8,565 bases of DNA, from contig SEEY01000138.1 in the NCBI GenBank assembly GCA_004211235.1, forward strand, positions 1-8,565, read 5' to 3'. The stretch comes from Rubrivivax sp. (lineage in GTDB: Bacteria; Pseudomonadota; Gammaproteobacteria; Burkholderiales; Burkholderiaceae). The position numbers and the translations under genes are program-made. Under the pieces are notes generated by a model, which saw only the letters and a program-made list of their open reading frames with translations, had not been told where the DNA came from and ran no database searches. Positions 6,057-8,565 of the stretch are shown piece by piece; the first letter of the stretch is position 1; each line of letters starts with the position of its first letter.

Positions 6057-7841
6057 ATGGCCACCGCCGCCAACCTCAACGCCAAACGGCTGCCCGAGAC
6101 CGAGGTCGTCATCCTCGGCATGGGCCTCGTCGGTTCCATCCTGGCGCGTGAACTGACCCGCGCCGGCATGACGGTGCTGGCGCTGGAGCGCGGCGAGCCG
6201 CGTTCGACGGTGCCGGACTTCCAGGGCCCGGCCATGCACGACGAGCTGAACTACGCCGTGCGCAAGGCCATGATGCAGGACACCGCGCGCGAGACGCTCA
6301 CCTTCCGCAACCAGTCCAGCCAGACGGCGCTGCCGATCCGGCGCTGGGAGAGCTTTCTGCCCGGCACCGGCGTGGGCGGCTCGGCGGTGCACTGGAACGG
6401 CCAGACCTACCGCTTCCAGGACAGCGACCTGCGCATGCGCACGCTGACCGAACAGCGTTACGGCAAAAACTTCTTGTCGAATGAACTGCTGGTGCAGGAC
6501 TGGGGTGTCAGCGCCGCCGACCTGGAGCCGCACTACGACCGCTTCGAATACCTGATGGGCACCAGCGGCAAGGCCGGCAACCTGCAGGGCAAAAAGATCG
6601 AGGGCGGCAACCCCTTCGAGGACGCCCGCTCGCGCGAGTACCCGACGCCGCCGCAGAAGGAGCCCTACGGCAGCGCCATCTTCCGCAAGGCCGCTGCCGG
6701 CCTGGGCTACCACCCCTTCCCGCAGCCGTCCTGCAACCTGAGCCAGCCGTACACCAACCCGGAAGGCCTGCAGATGCAGACCTGCATGTTCTGCGGCTTC
6801 TGCGAACGCTTCGGTTGCGAGCACTACGCCAAGAGCTCGCCGCAGACGGCGCTGCTGCCGGCGCTGGCCAGGGAGAAGCGCTTCACGCTGCGCACGCAAT
6901 GCCAGGTGCAGCGCATCCTGCTCGACTCGACCGGCAAGCGTGCCACCGGCGTCGTCTATGCCGACGCGGCGGGCCGGCTGTTCGAGCAGCCGGCGCGGCT
7001 GGTCATCGTCGGCATGTTCGCGCTGAACAACGTGCGCATGCTGCTGCTGTCGGGCATCGGCCGGCCCTATGACCCGGCCGCCGGCCAGGGCGTGGTCGGC
7101 CGCGGCTATGCCTACCAGACGACCAGCGGGGTGCAGGTGTTCTTCGACCGCACCGTCAACATCAACCCCTTCATGCGCTCGGGCGCGAGCGGCACCGTGA
7201 TGGCCGACTTCGTCAGCGACAACTTCGACCACGGGCCGCTCGGTTTCGTCGGCGGCGCCTACGTCGGCGAGGTGATGTCGCACGGCCGGCCCATCGAGTT
7301 CCATCCCACGCCGCCGGGCACGCCGGCCTGGGGCTCGGCCTGGAAGCGCGCGGTGGCCGAGCACTACAACCACACGGCCGTGCTGAACATCCACGGCAGC
7401 TCGATGTCCGCGCGCCAGAACTACCTCGACCTGGATCCGAACTACAAGGACGCCTGGGGCCTGCCGCTGCTGCGGCTGACCTTCGACTTCCCGGCCAACG
7501 ACCTGAAGATGTCGGCCTACATCACCGACAAGGCGGTGGCCATCGGCCGGGCGATGGGCGGCAAGCAGGTGGTGGGCCAGCCGCGCAAGGGGCCGTACAC
7601 CAGCACGCAGTACCAGACGACGCACAACACCGGCGGCACCGTGATGGGCAACGACCCGGCCACCAGCGTCGTCAACCGCTTCTGCCAGAGCTGGGACGTG
7701 CCGAACGTGTTCGTCATCGGCGCGTCCAACTTTCCGCAGAACGCCTCGTACAACCCGACCGACACGGTCGGCGCGCTCGCCTACTGGACGGCCCAGGCGA
7801 TCACGCAGCGCTGGGCGAAGCAGCCGGGAGCACTGGCATGA
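6057..7841 (+). CDS. GMC-family FAD dehydrogenase, catalytic subunit with Cys cluster
   Basis: 594 aa, like the large subunits of membrane-bound gluconate or sorbitol dehydrogenases. The FAD-binding Rossmann motif is G21-M-G23-L-V-G26 with E44 (LALERG). The second flavin motif is GTGVGGSAVHWNG (103-115). A four-Cys cluster C243, C246, C249, C254 (CMFCGFCERFGC) matches the region that holds a [3Fe-4S] centre in related FAD glucose dehydrogenases, which pass electrons on to a cytochrome c. The C-terminal active-site pair is predicted as H523 (TTHNTGG) and N566 (NPTDTVGALAY). There is no signal peptide; Tat export with the preceding subunit is expected. The substrate, probably a sugar, sugar acid or alcohol, is unknown. 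The start is fixed by GGGAGG (6043-6048), 8 nt upstream; the same frame is open back to 5820 but that part overlaps the previous gene. Its stop overlaps the cytochrome start (ATGA). Confidence 0.94.
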   Translation: MATAANLNAKRLPETEVVILGMGLVGSILARELTRAGMTVLALERGEPRSTVPDFQGPAMHDELNYAVRKAMMQDTARETLTFRNQSSQTALPIRRWESFLPGTGVGGSAVHWNGQTYRFQDSDLRMRTLTEQRYGKNFLSNELLVQDWGVSAADLEPHYDRFEYLMGTSGKAGNLQGKKIEGGNPFEDARSREYPTPPQKEPYGSAIFRKAAAGLGYHPFPQPSCNLSQPYTNPEGLQMQTCMFCGFCERFGCEHYAKSSPQTALLPALAREKRFTLRTQCQVQRILLDSTGKRATGVVYADAAGRLFEQPARLVIVGMFALNNVRMLLLSGIGRPYDPAAGQGVVGRGYAYQTTSGVQVFFDRTVNINPFMRSGASGTVMADFVSDNFDHGPLGFVGGAYVGEVMSHGRPIEFHPTPPGTPAWGSAWKRAVAEHYNHTAVLNIHGSSMSARQNYLDLDPNYKDAWGLPLLRLTFDFPANDLKMSAYITDKAVAIGRAMGGKQVVGQPRKGPYTSTQYQTTHNTGGTVMGNDPATSVVNRFCQSWDVPNVFVIGASNFPQNASYNPTDTVGALAYWTAQAITQRWAKQPGALA

Positions 7842-8565
7842 GGGCCGCTCTCTTCACGGCACTGCTGGCCGCCAGCGTCGCGGCTGGCTGCAACCGGCAG
7901 GAGACCCCGGCGGCCGCAGGGCCGGCCGCGAGCCAGGCCGGCGCATCGGCTGCGTCGGTCCCGGTACCGGTGCCGCCGGCCAGCGAGCCGCAGGCCACGG
8001 CCGCCGACATCCAGGCCGGCGCCCAGCTCGCCGCGCAGGGCAGCGGCGCCGCGGCGGCCTGCGTGAGCTGCCACGGTGCGCACGGTGAAGGCCAGGCCGC
8101 GGCCCGTTTCCCCCGCTTGGCCGGCCTCGGGTCCACGTACCTGCGCGAGCAGCTGGAAAGTTATGCCAACGACACGCGCCAGCATCCGGTGATGGCGCCC
8201 ATCGCCAAGGCCTTGCAGCCGGAGCAGCGCCGCGTCGTGGCCGCCTATTTCGCGTCGCTCGACCCGGCCCAGGGCGCGCCCGGCGCGCAGGCTGCGGCCC
8301 CCACCGGCGGCGTGGCCGCGAAGCTGGCCTGGCAGGGCGACGAGGCGCGCCAGCTGGTGGCCTGCGCCAACTGCCATGGCCGCGACGGCGGCGGTCTGGG
8401 TGACCGCATTCCGCCGCTCGCCGGCCAGCCGGCCGGTTATCTGGAGGACGCGCTGGGCGCCTGGCGCGACGGCCGCCGCAACAACGACCCGAGCGGCCAG
8501 ATGCCGCGCATCGCCAAGGACCTGGGCCCGGCCGATGCGCAGGCCCTGGCCGCCTGGTACGTGAC
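7838..8565 (+). CDS. Diheme c-type cytochrome lipoprotein, 3' end outside window
   Basis: At least 242 residues; the frame is still open at the window end. The N-terminus MRAALFTALLAASVAAGC is a lipoprotein signal with lipobox Cys at 18, so the protein should be anchored to a membrane and face the periplasm. A Pro/Ala/Ser linker (about 19-55) follows. Domain 1 has C75-x2-C78-H79 (CVSCHG) and probable axial M119 (HPVMAPIA). Domain 2 has C176-x2-C179-H180 (CANCHG) and probable axial M222 (GQMPRIA). The two-domain layout, with YLREQL and MAPIAKAL-type stretches, resembles cytochrome c4. It should take electrons from the flavoprotein and pass them to an oxidase. Known partner cytochromes of this dehydrogenase class usually have three haems; only two are visible, though a third could follow. 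ATGA overlap with the flavoprotein gene indicates coupled translation. Confidence 0.93.
   Translation, partial: MRAALFTALLAASVAAGCNRQETPAAAGPAASQAGASAASVPVPVPPASEPQATAADIQAGAQLAAQGSGAAAACVSCHGAHGEGQAAARFPRLAGLGSTYLREQLESYANDTRQHPVMAPIAKALQPEQRRVVAAYFASLDPAQGAPGAQAAAPTGGVAAKLAWQGDEARQLVACANCHGRDGGGLGDRIPPLAGQPAGYLEDALGAWRDGRRNNDPSGQMPRIAKDLGPADAQALAAWYV

Noticed and set aside
6027..7625. 532-codon minus-strand frame opposite the GMC gene
   Set aside because: Shadow of a well-supported flavoprotein; no recognisable domain and no plausible ribosome binding site.
7781..8377. 198-codon minus-strand frame opposite the cytochrome gene
   Set aside because: The plus strand encodes two CxxCH haem domains with a lipoprotein signal; the minus frame has no motif.
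2173..8565. Defence system, mobile element or CRISPR
   Set aside because: All genes are core-type respiratory or transport families with uniform composition; no nuclease, transposase, integrase, terminal repeats or spaced direct repeats are seen.

Overview
The window is about 70% G+C with strong third-position G/C bias. Its proteins look like those of a high-GC betaproteobacterium of the Burkholderiales (Rubrivivax/Leptothrix/Variovorax-like). That placement is inferred from protein style and composition, not from a marker gene. Every gene seen is metabolic or respiratory. I find no rRNA, tRNA, CRISPR, transposase or phage gene.

Left arm (1-1761, minus strand): a two-gene unit reading leftward. 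A zinc-dependent, formaldehyde-dehydrogenase-like medium-chain alcohol dehydrogenase (607-1761) is followed by an unrecognised 178-aa protein with a His/Asp-rich N-terminus and a C-terminal membrane anchor (51-587). A perfect 10-bp hairpin (16-40) lies just past the last stop. A divergent intergenic region (1762-1878) carries an uninterrupted run of 11 G and an 11-bp-period direct repeat.

Right arm (1879-8565, plus strand): a 68-aa mini-protein with two CxxCxGSG knuckles comes first. After 87 bp a very tight six-gene run begins and leaves the window: cytochrome c oxidase subunit I (ctaD), a DUF2244 membrane protein, a ZnT9-like cation diffusion facilitator, a Tat-exported gluconate-2-dehydrogenase-subunit-3-like protein, a GMC flavoprotein with a four-Cys cluster, and a diheme c-type cytochrome lipoprotein cut by the window end. 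Junctions are +5, +3, -8, +2 and -4 nt, so one polycistronic message is very likely.

Working model (inference): the flavoprotein and its Tat escort are exported together and oxidise an unknown alcohol or sugar in the periplasm. Electrons pass by the FeS centre to the diheme cytochrome c and then to an aa3-type oxidase whose catalytic subunit is made from the same message. Subunits II and III are not visible, so they lie beyond the window or are borrowed from another locus. The embedded cation transporter and the Cys-knuckle protein could serve metal supply or assembly, but nothing in the sequence proves this.
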